This document shows, piece after piece, positions 1 to 8,100 of a stretch of DNA of 33,253 bases. Made by a program: the position numbers and the translations under genes. The DNA comes from Anaerolineales bacterium (lineage in GTDB: Bacteria; Chloroflexota; Anaerolineae; Anaerolineales; UBA4823): the NCBI GenBank assembly GCA_020061105.1, contig JAGUYW010000080.1, positions 1 through 33,253 of the forward strand. Reading direction: 5' to 3'. How positions within the stretch are numbered: position 1 is the first letter of the stretch; every line of letters starts with the position of its first letter. The notes beneath the pieces were generated by a model, which saw nothing but the letters and a program-made list of their open reading frames with translations, was not told where the DNA came from and searched no databases.

Positions 1-32
1 AGCAACCGGAAGCGTGAACGGGACAACCGCCA

Positions 33-413
33 TCAGCCAGCCAGCACAGGAACGAGCATCCCAAGCACACCGCCAACCGCCAGGTTCCAAATGATTTTAT
101 CGACTGGCAATGGCTGCCGGCTGACTACTGCCAGCAAACTGAAGAGAAGAACTGCCCCAATGGCCAGGTATTGGAAGCGCGGCATTCCCAGCCAGCCGTA
201 AACCAAACCGGACAGCGCCCCAAAAACGAATGCCATGCCAATAAAACCAGCCAGGATGATCCAAAACAGGCTGCTTTCAGAAACCTTAGCCATGCTTTCA
301 TCCTGCCCCTGAAAAAAAGCTGCCAAAGCCCTGCCACGCGCCAGCGTGTAAAGCGCCAGAATGATAGCCAAAGGGACGGCTGCAACCAGGCCAGCCAGCA
401 ACGGACTTTCCAT
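33..413 (-). CDS. Small multi-pass membrane protein of unknown function
   Basis: About 126 residues with four hydrophobic stretches: near the N terminus (LLAGLVAAVPLAIILALY), two in the middle (FWIILAGFIGMAFVFGALSG and YLAIGAVLLFSLLAVV) and one at the C terminus (NLAVGGVLGMLVPVLAG). It is therefore almost certainly an inner-membrane protein. I chose the ATG at 413 because it has AAAGGAG seven bases upstream; the frame stays open to a GTG at 437, but that start has no ribosome site. It begins 29 bases after the stop of the TetR gene on the same strand, so the two are probably one operon and this may be the target of that regulator. I do not recognise the family. No catalytic or transport motif was seen. 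Confidence 0.75.
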   Translation of the reverse strand: MESPLLAGLVAAVPLAIILALYTLARGRALAAFFQGQDESMAKVSESSLFWIILAGFIGMAFVFGALSGLVYGWLGMPRFQYLAIGAVLLFSLLAVVSRQPLPVDKIIWNLAVGGVLGMLVPVLAG

Positions 414-442
414 GTTATGCTCCTTTGATTGTGACACTTATT

Positions 443-1057
443 TCAAGTAATCACGCCAAATAAACGGTACATACTCTCTTTGAGCGTGTGCGTCGGCAGC
501 GCCAACCACTCCTGCCCATACACCAGGTTAAGGCCATTAAACAAACCAAAAAACATCATCGTCAACGCCAAGGGATCCAGGTCAGAGCGAACAACCCCCT
601 CTGCTTGCGCCTGAGTCAGGATCGAGAGCACCGACTGTGTATAACCCAGGCCGATCTGCTCCATATCAAAGCCCAGACGAGTGAAACTATCCTCCTTGCC
701 ATGCCCCATCAGCGAGATCAGGATGGCAGTAAATTCGCTGCTGCTGTGAGCATATTCCAGCAGTCCATCCAGCAAGGCATCTAATTTCTGGCGCGCCGGA
801 CCATCACCTGAGGCAGCTTGCGCCATCACCGCTCCCATCGAATCGAACGCCTCCGCCAAAACTGCCTTCAACAATTCCTCCTTGCTGGAAAAATACCAGT
901 ACACATTGCCCTGGCTCATCCCGGCCTGGCGGGCGATATCCGAAATACGGCAGTTAAAGTAACCCGTTTCGGCGAACAATTTTCGGGCCGCGTTGATCAG
1001 CGCAGCCCGGCTGTGGGCGCGCATCTCTTCACTGATTTCCTTGTTGCGAGGGGACAT
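443..1057 (-). CDS. TetR/AcrR family transcriptional regulator
   Basis: A 204-residue protein of standard TetR length. The N-terminal DNA-binding domain covers about residues 15-62, with the helix-turn-helix around ISDIARQAGMSQGNVYWYF followed by the usual SSKEELL helix. The C-terminal ligand and dimer domain (about 80-204) is all helical and ends in a hydrophobic region (ALTMMFFGLFNGLNLV); its ligand cannot be read from sequence. The start has a strong AGGAGG site. The promoter region carries a large inverted repeat at 1074-1123, the expected place for autorepression. The downstream gene is a small membrane protein 29 bases away, so an efflux or envelope role is possible but unproven. Confidence 0.92.
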   Translation of the reverse strand: MSPRNKEISEEMRAHSRAALINAARKLFAETGYFNCRISDIARQAGMSQGNVYWYFSSKEELLKAVLAEAFDSMGAVMAQAASGDGPARQKLDALLDGLLEYAHSSSEFTAILISLMGHGKEDSFTRLGFDMEQIGLGYTQSVLSILTQAQAEGVVRSDLDPLALTMMFFGLFNGLNLVYGQEWLALPTHTLKESMYRLFGVIT

Positions 1058-1073
1058 CCTATCCTCCTAAATA

Positions 1074-1126
1074 ACTGAATGATAAGTCAGTGAATCGATT
1101 TTATCACTGACTAATTATTCAGTCAA
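1074..1126 (-). promoter_or_regulatory. TetR promoter with nested palindromic operator
   Basis: On the minus strand a -35 TTGACT (1126-1121) and -10 TAAAAT (1103-1098) are separated by exactly 17 bases. The same stretch is an inverted repeat centred at 1098/1099: outer arms ACTGAAT (1074-1080) and ATTCAGT (1117-1123), inner arms GTCAGTGA (1086-1093) and TCACTGAC (1104-1111). TetR binding here would cover both core promoter elements. The nested arms could hold two dimers, as in QacR-type operators; that is inference. Confidence 0.7.
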
Positions 1127-1132
1127 TAGCCA

Positions 1133-1151
1133 GATCACCAAATAGGTGATC
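1133..1151. promoter_or_regulatory. Inverted repeat, possible operator
   Basis: GATCACC (1133-1139) and GGTGATC (1145-1151) form a perfect 7-bp inverted repeat with a five-base spacer. It lies between the tetR promoter and the promoter of the iron-sulfur operon, so it could be an operator for either. No T-tract follows, so a terminator is unlikely. Confidence 0.35.
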
Positions 1152-1217
1152 CGCTAATGATCAATAAGCGTCGGAGAACCAACGGAGAATTTATATACTA
1201 ATATTATAGTAGATTCA

Positions 1218-1246
1218 TTGTATATTTCGAGATTATGTACTATAAT
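1218..1246 (+). promoter_or_regulatory. Sigma-70-type promoter of the NifX/MinD operon
   Basis: TTGTAT (1218-1223), a 17-base spacer and a perfect TATAAT (1241-1246) lie in an AT-rich island. Transcription would begin near 1253, leaving a leader of about 90 bases before the first gene, which has AAGGAGG six to twelve bases before its ATG. The leader shows no recognised riboswitch. Confidence 0.65.
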
Positions 1247-1341
1247 TTTAGGTGACGCCAGGGTACCGGCGCCATCAGCAACCCAATTTATTTATTGAGA
1301 GATGATCCCAATCCAGACCACCTCTCCCAAGGAGGCAAATC

Positions 1342-1590
1342 ATGTTTGATCGGATTTTTCGAGGTAGAGGCAACGCCGGACAAGGCCGTGGACAAGGCGC
1401 AGGGCGTGGCGCCGGGCAAGGCCGCGGTGGACAGGGCAGCGGTGGACGCGGCGACGGGGACAAACCCGGTTCTGGGCCGGGCGGCAACTGCGTGTGCCCG
1501 CATTGTGGGCATCAAGAACCGCATGTAGCAGGTCAACGCTGTCTCGACCAAACCTGTCCCAAATGCGGCACAAAAATGACGCGCCAATAG
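1342..1590 (+). CDS. Small Gly/Arg-rich zinc-ribbon-like protein
   Basis: An 82-residue protein in two parts. Residues 7-48 are almost entirely Gly, Arg, Gln, Ala and Ser (RGRG, GQGRG, GGRGDGD), a flexible low-complexity tail. Residues 50-78 carry CVCPHCGH, then CLDQTCPKCG (C50, C52, C55, H57, C67, C72, C75), a zinc-ribbon or iron-binding pattern. Small CxxC proteins of this kind are known beside NifX-like and MinD-like genes in anaerobes; a metal or cluster carrier or scaffold role is inference. It is the first gene of the operon and has a near-perfect ribosome site. The next gene starts nine bases after its stop. The Gly/Arg tail resembles RNA-binding RGG regions, an alternative worth keeping. 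Confidence 0.8.
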   Translation: MFDRIFRGRGNAGQGRGQGAGRGAGQGRGGQGSGGRGDGDKPGSGPGGNCVCPHCGHQEPHVAGQRCLDQTCPKCGTKMTRQ

Positions 1591-1599
1591 GGCAAGCTC

Positions 1600-1968
1600 A
1601 TGAAAATACTCCTGACTGCTAGTTCCCCTGACATCCATTCACCGGTCGATCCGCGATTCGGACGCGGCGCCTACCTTTTGGAGGTAGATAGCGAAACGCA
1701 AACCTGGCATGCCCATCCTAACCCGGGTGTGAATGCTTCCGGCGGTGCTGGCGCCCAGGCCGCGCAGTTCGTCGCTGCTCAGCAAGCTCAGGCGGTGATT
1801 AGCGGCGATTTTGGCCCCAACGCTTTCAACGCCCTACAGGCCGCTGGGATAGCGATGTTTCTGTATGGCGAAACTCGCACCGCCCAAGAAGCCATCGAAA
1901 AGTTTCAAGCCGGTTTGCTCGAGCAAGTCGCTGCACCGACCGGACCTGGGCATCACTCACGCAGGTAA
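1600..1968 (+). CDS. NifX/NifB-like (dinitrogenase iron-molybdenum cofactor) domain protein
   Basis: A 122-residue single-domain protein. The opening MKILLTAS, the SPVDPRFGRGAYLLEVD segment at about residues 14-30, the ASGGAGAQAA segment (about 46-55) and the AVISGDFGPNAFNAL segment (about 65-79) follow the DiNase/NifX-NifB fold, which binds iron-sulfur or iron-molybdenum precursor clusters. No nif genes are present, so nitrogen fixation is not implied; stand-alone members occur widely in anaerobes with ferredoxin-MinD ATPases, as here. The C-terminal tail has two His (GHH). Its start lies nine bases after the zinc-ribbon gene and its stop 14 bases before the next ATPase, so it is translated within the operon. 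Confidence 0.9.
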   Translation: MKILLTASSPDIHSPVDPRFGRGAYLLEVDSETQTWHAHPNPGVNASGGAGAQAAQFVAAQQAQAVISGDFGPNAFNALQAAGIAMFLYGETRTAQEAIEKFQAGLLEQVAAPTGPGHHSRR

Positions 1969-1982
1969 ATGCAGGTCAATGG

Positions 1983-2858
1983 ATGAAAATCTCCATCGCC
2001 AGCGGCAAGGGCGGTACGGGCAAAACCATGGTGGCCACCGGACTGGCGCTCAGCCTGGCGGCGCGCACGCCCGAACAACCGCCCTTGCTGGTGGATTGCG
2101 ATGTTGAAGCGCCGAACGCCCACCTTTTCCTGCATCCAAAACTGACCGAAAAACAGGACGTGGCTTTACTCATCCCCGCGGTAGATGATGCAAAATGCAC
2201 ATCCTGCGGCGAATGCGCAAAAGTATGCCAGTTTCACGCCATCGTCGTGTTGGGCAAGAAAACGCTGGTTTTTCCACAACTGTGCCATGGCTGTGGTAGC
2301 TGCACATTGGTATGCCCCGAGGCAGCCATCCACGAAATCCCTGATAAGATGGGAGTGCTCGAGCGCGGTCCTTCTGAAACTGGCGTCTGGTTTGCCCACG
2401 GCGTGCTGGATATCGGCGAGCCGATGGCTGTACCGGTCATTCGCCAACTCAAGAAATGGGTTCAGCCATCGCCTGGGCAGGTTGCTCTGTATGATTGTCC
2501 GCCCGGCACCTCCTGCCCGGTCGTCGAGAGCGTCCGTGGCAGCGATTATCTTCTTCTGGTGACCGAGCCGACACCGTTCGGCTTGCATGATTTACGCCTG
2601 GCAGTCCAGGTTGCCATCGAGTTGGGCATACCGTGTGGGGTGATCGTCAATCGGTTCCACAGTCCTTATCCACCGTTGGAGGAATATTGCGCAGAAAAGA
2701 ACCTGCCGGTTTGGCTGCGCATCCCCTTCGACCGCGCCATTGCAGAAAGTCTGGCGCAGGGAAAAACACTGATTGAGGTTGACCCCCATTATTCTGAGCT
2801 TTTTTGCCAGGTCTTCGAGGGTATAACCGCCTATCTTTCCAACCCCACGAAAGAATGA
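1983..2858 (+). CDS. MinD/NBP35-superfamily ATPase with inserted 2x[4Fe-4S] ferredoxin domain (first paralog)
   Basis: A 291-residue P-loop ATPase. The deviant Walker A motif SGKGGTGKT spans residues 7-15 and the switch region LLVDCDVEAPNAHL follows. A bacterial-type ferredoxin is inserted at about 70-118, with C72/C75/C78/C82 and C101/C104/C107/C111, giving two [4Fe-4S] sites. Walker B-like VALYDCPPGTSCPV and the C-terminal VNRF segment complete the fold. Members of this group (COG1149) are thought to couple ATP hydrolysis to cluster or metallocofactor transfer or electron delivery. It works in the cytoplasm, probably with the NifX-like and DUF59 neighbours. It may pair with the second paralog downstream (2949-3854) as a heterodimer; that is inference. 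Confidence 0.92.
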   Translation: MKISIASGKGGTGKTMVATGLALSLAARTPEQPPLLVDCDVEAPNAHLFLHPKLTEKQDVALLIPAVDDAKCTSCGECAKVCQFHAIVVLGKKTLVFPQLCHGCGSCTLVCPEAAIHEIPDKMGVLERGPSETGVWFAHGVLDIGEPMAVPVIRQLKKWVQPSPGQVALYDCPPGTSCPVVESVRGSDYLLLVTEPTPFGLHDLRLAVQVAIELGIPCGVIVNRFHSPYPPLEEYCAEKNLPVWLRIPFDRAIAESLAQGKTLIEVDPHYSELFCQVFEGITAYLSNPTKE

Positions 2859-2948
2859 ATCTGAAACAGTACGGCGATGCTTATCGCGCATATTTAGAGC
2901 TTACACCACGCTATTTTGTGTTTTTCTAACCGGGAGAAGCGATAACCG

Positions 2949-3854
2949 ATGAAGCAACTTGTCATTCTGAGCGGTAAGGGCGGCGCTGGCAAGACCTGCC
3001 TGGCGGCTGCCTTTGCCCACCTGGCGCACGACGGACCCTCTGCGATCAAAGCCGTCCTGGCTGACGCCGATGTGGATGCTGCAAACCTTGAGCTGGTTCT
3101 GCGCCCAGAACGGCTGGAAGAACACGCCTTTACCGGCGGCTCAGTGGCGGTGATCGATCCGCAGCTTTGCCAGGGGTGCGAAATCTGCCAGCAAGTGTGC
3201 CGTTTTGACGCGGTGCGCTCGCCATCGATTGAAGCACGGCAGCTCACATACTCAATCGACCCGATCGCTTGTGACGGCTGCGCCGCCTGTGTATTTCAAT
3301 GCCCTGAACAGGCCATTCACATGCAACCCCAGATCGCCGGTCGCTGGTACCATTCACAAAGCCGCTATGGACCGCTAATCCACGCCGACTTATTTCCAGC
3401 GCAGGAAAACTCTGGCAAGCTGGTGACGCTTGTTAAGCAAAACGCCCGCCTGCTGGCGATGGATACCGGCTGCCAGGTGGTGATTGTGGACGGTCCGCCA
3501 GGAATCGGCTGCCCGGTGATTGCGGCGGCATCCGGGGCGCACCTGGCTTTGGTCGTCGCTGAACCCTCGGCTGCCGGCATCCACGATCTGCAGCGTGCAC
3601 TCCAAACCACCGCTCATTTCCGAATCCCCTCCATTGTTGTTATCAATAAAGCCGATATCTACCCGCCCGGCGCCGCACAGCTCGAAGCCACTTGCGCTGA
3701 CCTGGGCATTGAGGTAATTGGGTGCATTCCCTTTGACCCCGCCATCGAAACTGCCATGCTGAATGGCGAGCCGGTTACGCAATCGCAGCCGGACGCGCCA
3801 GCCAGCCTGGCAATTATTGCCATCTGGCAAACGCTCGCCTCCCGGTTGAATTAA
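2949..3854 (+). CDS. MinD/NBP35-superfamily ATPase with inserted 2x[4Fe-4S] ferredoxin domain (second paralog)
   Basis: A 301-residue paralog of the upstream ATPase with the same architecture: Walker A SGKGGAGKT at residues 8-16, switch region LADADVDAANLELVL, ferredoxin insert with C74/C77/C80/C84 and C108/C111/C114/C118, Walker B-like VVIVDGPPGIGCPV and VVINKADIY near the C terminus. The two genes are separated by 90 bases and have clearly diverged, so this is an old tandem duplication, kept as a pair in many anaerobes. The start is the ATG at 2949, with GGGAG upstream. The likely role is in iron-sulfur or metallocofactor handling with NifX- and DUF59-type partners. Whether it forms a homodimer or a heterodimer cannot be told from sequence. 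Confidence 0.92.
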   Translation: MKQLVILSGKGGAGKTCLAAAFAHLAHDGPSAIKAVLADADVDAANLELVLRPERLEEHAFTGGSVAVIDPQLCQGCEICQQVCRFDAVRSPSIEARQLTYSIDPIACDGCAACVFQCPEQAIHMQPQIAGRWYHSQSRYGPLIHADLFPAQENSGKLVTLVKQNARLLAMDTGCQVVIVDGPPGIGCPVIAAASGAHLALVVAEPSAAGIHDLQRALQTTAHFRIPSIVVINKADIYPPGAAQLEATCADLGIEVIGCIPFDPAIETAMLNGEPVTQSQPDAPASLAIIAIWQTLASRLN

Positions 3855-3867
3855 AGCGAAGGCAACC

Positions 3868-4191
3868 ATGATTGATCCCGAAATCGTGCGCCAGGCGATC
3901 ATCGAGCGCCTCAAACAAGTCATCGACCCTGAAACCGGTGTAGATATTATCCGCATGCGCCTGATCGAAGATCTCAACGTGGATGAAGATGGCTGTGCAA
4001 GTTACAATTTTCGTCCTTCCTCGCCTTTCTGCCCACTTGCCATCCCGTTGGCTGCGCAAATCCAGCAAGCTGTGGCAGAAGTTCCAGGCGTTCAGCAGCA
4101 GAATTTTGCCATTGTTGGCTTTGCCATGGGCGAAGATCTGGTAGAGTGGTTGAAAAAAGCTATGGAGGAAACCGAAAAGAAGCAACCTTAA
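3868..4191 (+). CDS. DUF59/MIP18-family iron-sulfur assembly protein
   Basis: A 107-residue protein. The N terminus (IIERLKQVIDPETGVDIIRMRLIEDLNVDEDGCA) is a standard DUF59 domain, with the conserved DPE and the following strand. The later FRPSSPFCPLAIPLAAQIQQAV segment matches the loop that usually holds the conserved Cys (about residue 54). DUF59 proteins such as SufT and MIP18 help mature iron-sulfur proteins, often with NBP35/ApbC-type ATPases. Here it is 13 bases behind the second ferredoxin-MinD ATPase, which fits that partnership. It is the last intact gene of the operon. The C terminus is rich in Lys and Glu. Confidence 0.9.
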   Translation: MIDPEIVRQAIIERLKQVIDPETGVDIIRMRLIEDLNVDEDGCASYNFRPSSPFCPLAIPLAAQIQQAVAEVPGVQQQNFAIVGFAMGEDLVEWLKKAMEETEKKQP

Positions 4192-4209
4192 GATCGTTGA
4201 ACTCCAACA

Positions 4210-4608
4210 ATGCACCCAACCCTGACGATTTTCTTGTTGAGCTTGATGGCTGGCCTGGGAACAGGAATGGGCGGCTTAATTGCCATTCTGCTCCATAATA
4301 TTCCCGAGGGCATGGCCACCGCCTTACCGCTCTGCAAGAGTGGCGTATCACGTTGGGACTCTTTTCGAGTCGCTTTCCTCTCTGGTTTGGCTGAACCGGT
4401 TGGGGCGTTGCTGGCGGCCTTCTTTTTGACATCCTTTCAAAACTTTATTCCTGGCGCTTAAGCCTTTGCGGGAGGCGTGATGGTATTCATCACCCTCGAT
4501 GAACTGATCCCCTCGGCGCGCGAGCATGGTCACCACCATTTCACAGCCATGGGAATTATTACCGGCTTGATCTTCGTCTTTATCCTCTCTGGTATTTTTG
4601 GGGTGTAG
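4210..4608 (+). pseudogene. Degraded ZIP-family (ZupT-like) metal transporter
   Basis: The reading frame begins with a typical ZIP first helix (LSLMAGLGTGMGGLIA) but jumps directly to the central LLHNIPEGMATALPL signature, losing roughly 100 residues that normally lie between. It then reads through a helix (GLAEPVGALLAAFFL), meets an in-frame TAA at 4459-4461 and continues in the same frame with AFAGGVMVFITLDELIPSAR, EHGHHH and a last helix to a TAG at 4606. Intact ZupT proteins have about 260 residues; this has about 130 with a stop. It is best read as a relic with an internal deletion plus a nonsense mutation. It lies 18 bases after the DUF59 gene, so metal import may once have been part of the operon. 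Confidence 0.85.
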
Positions 4609-4840
4609 CGGTTAGAAATCGCATATTGCCCTTTCTGTCTCAACGCCAAGACGCACATCTATCCACCTGGGCGCGCGCCCACCCAGGGGAATTCACTGCC
4701 CGCATAACATGGGTTCTGCTAAACGCTGTCCTGTCCGGTTTTGGCGGCGGGATTCTGGCCTATGGGCCTTTTCAGACCAGTCGCGCGGGCGCCCTGCTTT
4801 GCGGGATTGTTTTCGGAAGTTTGAAAATTCCGGCTTGAAT
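4609..4840. other. Intergenic stretch without a supported gene
   Basis: A 70-codon frame (4626-4838, +) is open, but it has no ribosome site, no recognisable family and an ordinary composition. It may be decayed coding sequence next to the ZIP relic. Nothing else was identified before the riboswitch promoter region. Confidence 0.5.
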
Positions 4841-4846
4841 TTTTTC

Positions 4847-4883
4847 TTGAAATATGAGATAATTAGTATTAAATCGATATAAT
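4847..4883 (+). promoter_or_regulatory. Likely promoter of riboswitch and S8 protease
   Basis: The AT-rich block contains TTGAAA (4847-4852). A TTAAAT 16 bases further (4869-4874) could be its -10. A perfect TATAAT (4878-4883) also lies just before the aptamer but has no good -35 at normal distance. The choice between them is open. Confidence 0.4.
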
Positions 4884-4887
4884 TACT

Positions 4888-4977
4888 CGAGAAAGGCAAA
4901 CTCATCGCGAGATGGGGGCGCAAAGTCATGGGTCTGTCCCGAAAGCCTGGATGAATTGACAGATCGCCAGACCGCCG
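4888..4977 (+). promoter_or_regulatory. GEMM / cyclic di-GMP-I type riboswitch aptamer
   Basis: The conserved GEMM landmarks appear in order: GGCAAAC (4895-4901), a CATC/GATG hairpin (4903-4914) closed by a GCGA tetraloop of the GNRA class, the GCGCAAAG box (4918-4925), a second stem GTCTGT/ACAGAT (4932-4937 with 4959-4964), and the 3' strand CGCCAGACCGCC that closes P1. The GEMM-I class binds c-di-GMP, and a G-to-A variant binds cGAMP; the base I align with the specificity position appears to be G, which favours c-di-GMP, though this alignment was done by eye. A terminator follows directly. Confidence 0.85.
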
Positions 4978-4999
4978 AATTGCATTGCGGCGGTCTTTT
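4970..4999 (+). terminator. Riboswitch expression-platform terminator
   Basis: GACCGCCG (4970-4977) pairs perfectly with CGGCGGTC (4988-4995) around a ten-base loop, followed by TTTT. The 5' arm uses the same bases that form the 3' side of the aptamer's P1 helix, so aptamer and terminator should be mutually exclusive. Confidence 0.85.
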
Positions 5000-5101
5000 C
5001 TGTTTATCAATCAAGGAGGTTGTGCTGGAAAAAGAATGGTCGGTTCCACATTTTCGGTCTACGCAAGTTTATCCCAAACTAATATTCGAGGAGATTGATT
5101 C

Positions 5102-8100
5102 ATGAAACACAGATTTCTGTATTTCGTCATGGCGTTTATTTTACTGCTAGCGAATTCTGCACCGGCTTTTGCACAGCAGAGCGCACCCGACCGGTTTGCA
5201 GATCGCCAGGTACCCGAACGACTTGCCGCGCTCAAATTGGATTCACCGTTGGAACTGGATAGCCTGTCCATCGGTGTGCTCGATAGTAGTTTAGCGGGCG
5301 CCACAGGCGCAAACACCGTCATCATCCGCCTCTCAGCGGATTCAGGCGCAGTGGCTTTTTCGAAAGGCGCAAATACGGTCAGAGCGAAGCAGGCTGCAAA
5401 GGCTCAGCAAACTGCCTTCCTTGCTTCTGTGCTCTCGATTGATCCTGGCGCAAAGCTGATCGCTCAGGTTCAGGGTGTCTTGAACGCAGTTTTTGTTGAG
5501 GTCGATGCGTCCGCCCTACCCGCTCTGGCGCAGGATGCCCGCGTAGTGCGGATTGCTCCGGTGGGGAATTATGAAATCGATCTTTCAGAAACGGTTCCCT
5601 ATATCGGCGCTTCTGCTGTCCAGGCCTCTGGCTATGATGGCAGCGGCATCAAAGTCGCCGTGCTGGACAGCGGAATTGATTACAACCATGCTGCACTGGG
5701 CGGCTCTGGCAACCCGGCGGATTTCGCCAGCAATGACCCTTCAATCATCGAACCCGGCACCTTCCCCACCGCCAAGGTGGTGGGTGGGTATGATTTCGTT
5801 GGCAGCGTGTGGCCCAACGGCGCCTTGCTTCCTGACCCCGATCCACTGGATGACGGCCCTGGCGGCGGGCATGGCACCCATGTCGCGCATATTATCGGCG
5901 GCGCAGGCGGCGTTGCCCCCGGAGTAGATCTGTATGCAGTAAAAGTTTGCTCATCAGTATCTACATCTTGTTCCGGTATCGCCCTGATCCAGGGCATGGA
6001 ATTTGCCGCCGACCCCAATGGCGATGGCAAATTCAACGACCGTGTTGACATTGTGAATATGTCGCTCGGGTCGCCCTATGGTCAGCCCTTTGACGACGAT
6101 CTTTCCGCTGCGGTAGATTACGCCACAGCCCTTGGGATTCTGACCGTGGCTTCAGCCGGCAACTCCTCCGACAAACCCTACGTCACCGGCTCTCCCTCTG
6201 CAGCAACCACCGCCCTTTCCGTTGCCCAGACCGCTGTGCCCAGTGCGTTTCTACCCTTGATGCAAATCCTCGCCCCGGCTTCCATCGCCGGCAATTATCC
6301 GGCTGTCTTCCAACCCTGGTCTGCGCCCCTGATGGCAGCCATCCAGGCGCCAGTTCAGTATGGCAATGGCGCAGGCGGCAACCTCCTGGGGTGCGATCCA
6401 TTTGCCCCCGGTTCGTTGGCTGGCAAGATCGTGCTCGTCAATCGCGGCGTGTGCTCCTTTAGCATCAAAATCGAAAATATTGGCCTGGCTGGCGGCTTGA
6501 TCGGCATTATCGGCCTGGTCGCTCCGGGTGACCCATTCGAAGGCGGCTATGGCGGCGGCGTGATCACGATCCCTGGCTACATGGTCAGCCAGGCAGTTGC
6601 CAACCTCTTAAAGAGCGGCCTGCCGGATACGGTTGTGCGCTTCGATCCCGCTATTGGCATCCCGTTGGCTGGCAGTATGGTGGGTAGTTCCTCACGTGGC
6701 CCCCAGAATGACGGCCCCACCCTCATCAAGCCTGAAATCGGCGCTCCAGGAGCATCGGTCTCCGCCATTGCCGGCACAGGCACGGGCGAAGGCCCATTTG
6801 GTGGAACCTCGGGCGCAGCCCCGATGGTTTCCGGCGCGGCTGCCTTGCTCATGCAAGGTTACGGCGGCACCAAAGCTACTCCACAAGGAACTCCTCCTGG
6901 TAAAGCCCTTGGACATGGCTTGAAACCACTTGAAGTCAAAGCGCTGTTGATGAACAATGGCGAAACCAACATCATCAACGACCCCCTGACCGGGGCGCTG
7001 GCCTCCATCACCCGCATTGGCGGCGGTGAAGTACGCGTCGATCGCGCCCTTTCCGCCCCGGTAGCAGCCTGGGACAAGGATATCCCATCCGGCGCGTTGA
7101 GCTTCGGCTTTGTAGACGTTGCAGACGATGTGATCACCCTTACCAAAACCGTGGTGGTGCGCAACTTCTCCAACAAACAGCGCACCTACAACATCACACC
7201 TACCTTCCGCTTTGCAAATGACATTGCCAACGGCGCGGTTTCGATTAGCGCTCCGGCTAAGGTTGTTGTTAAACCGGGCCTCGGCAAAGATACAACCTTC
7301 CAGGTGACCATAACCATCAACGGCGCCCTGCTGCGTGGCAATTACATGAACTCCGGCTCCCAGGGCGCTAACCCGGCAGGCCTGACACTTAACGAGTATG
7401 ATGGCTACCTGATCCTGGATGATGGTTCTCAACCGATCCACCTGGCGTGGCATGTACTGCCCCGCAAGGCAGCCCGAGTGATGCCCGATAGCGCTTCTGT
7501 TGTTCCTGGCTCGTTCCCACAGGTAATCGGGCTGAACAACACGGGTGTAGGAGCGGCGCAGAACGACGCCTACGCATTGTTGGCGATCAGCGACAACCAG
7601 CCCGAAGGTGGGTTTGGTCAGCAAATGCCAACGCCCGATCTCCGCGCCGTGGGTATCAATACCTTCCCGGTGCCGGCTGGATATTGTTCAGCCAACCCAT
7701 CCTTCTTGTGGACGTTCGCCATCAATACCTGGGAACGCCAGCAGCACCTGCTGCCGGTCAGCCACCAGATCTGGCTGGATACCAACCAGGATGGCAACTT
7801 TGACTTCGTCGTCCTCAACCGGGACGCCTCCGGCCTGGGCACCATCGCCGATGGTCGCCAGTTAGCCTGGGTGTTGAACCTGACCACAGGGACAGCGTCC
7901 GCTTTCTTCTTCGCCGAACACGCCATGAACACCGGCAACACCGTTCTGACCATCTGCGGCGAGCAAATTGGCATGAACGCAGCCAATATGGGCGTTACCC
8001 AGGTGAACATGGAAGTGATCGCCCAGGACTTCTACTTCGGCGGGCCTGGCGACATGGTGACCGGTCTGACTGTCACCCCATTGGGCGAGCGCTTCTACGG

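Noticed and set aside
1600-1968. Nitrogen-fixation role suggested by the NifX-like domain
   Set aside because: No nifHDK, nifB, nifE or nifN is in the window, and stand-alone NifX-like proteins are common in non-fixing anaerobes.
4626-4838. 70-codon plus-strand frame between the ZIP relic and the riboswitch
   Set aside because: No ribosome site, no family resemblance and no signature; it was kept only as a possible decayed sequence.
6692-7624. 310-codon minus-strand frame inside the first S8 protease gene
   Set aside because: It is the shadow of a high-GC gene on the other strand; it has no start signal or recognisable domain.
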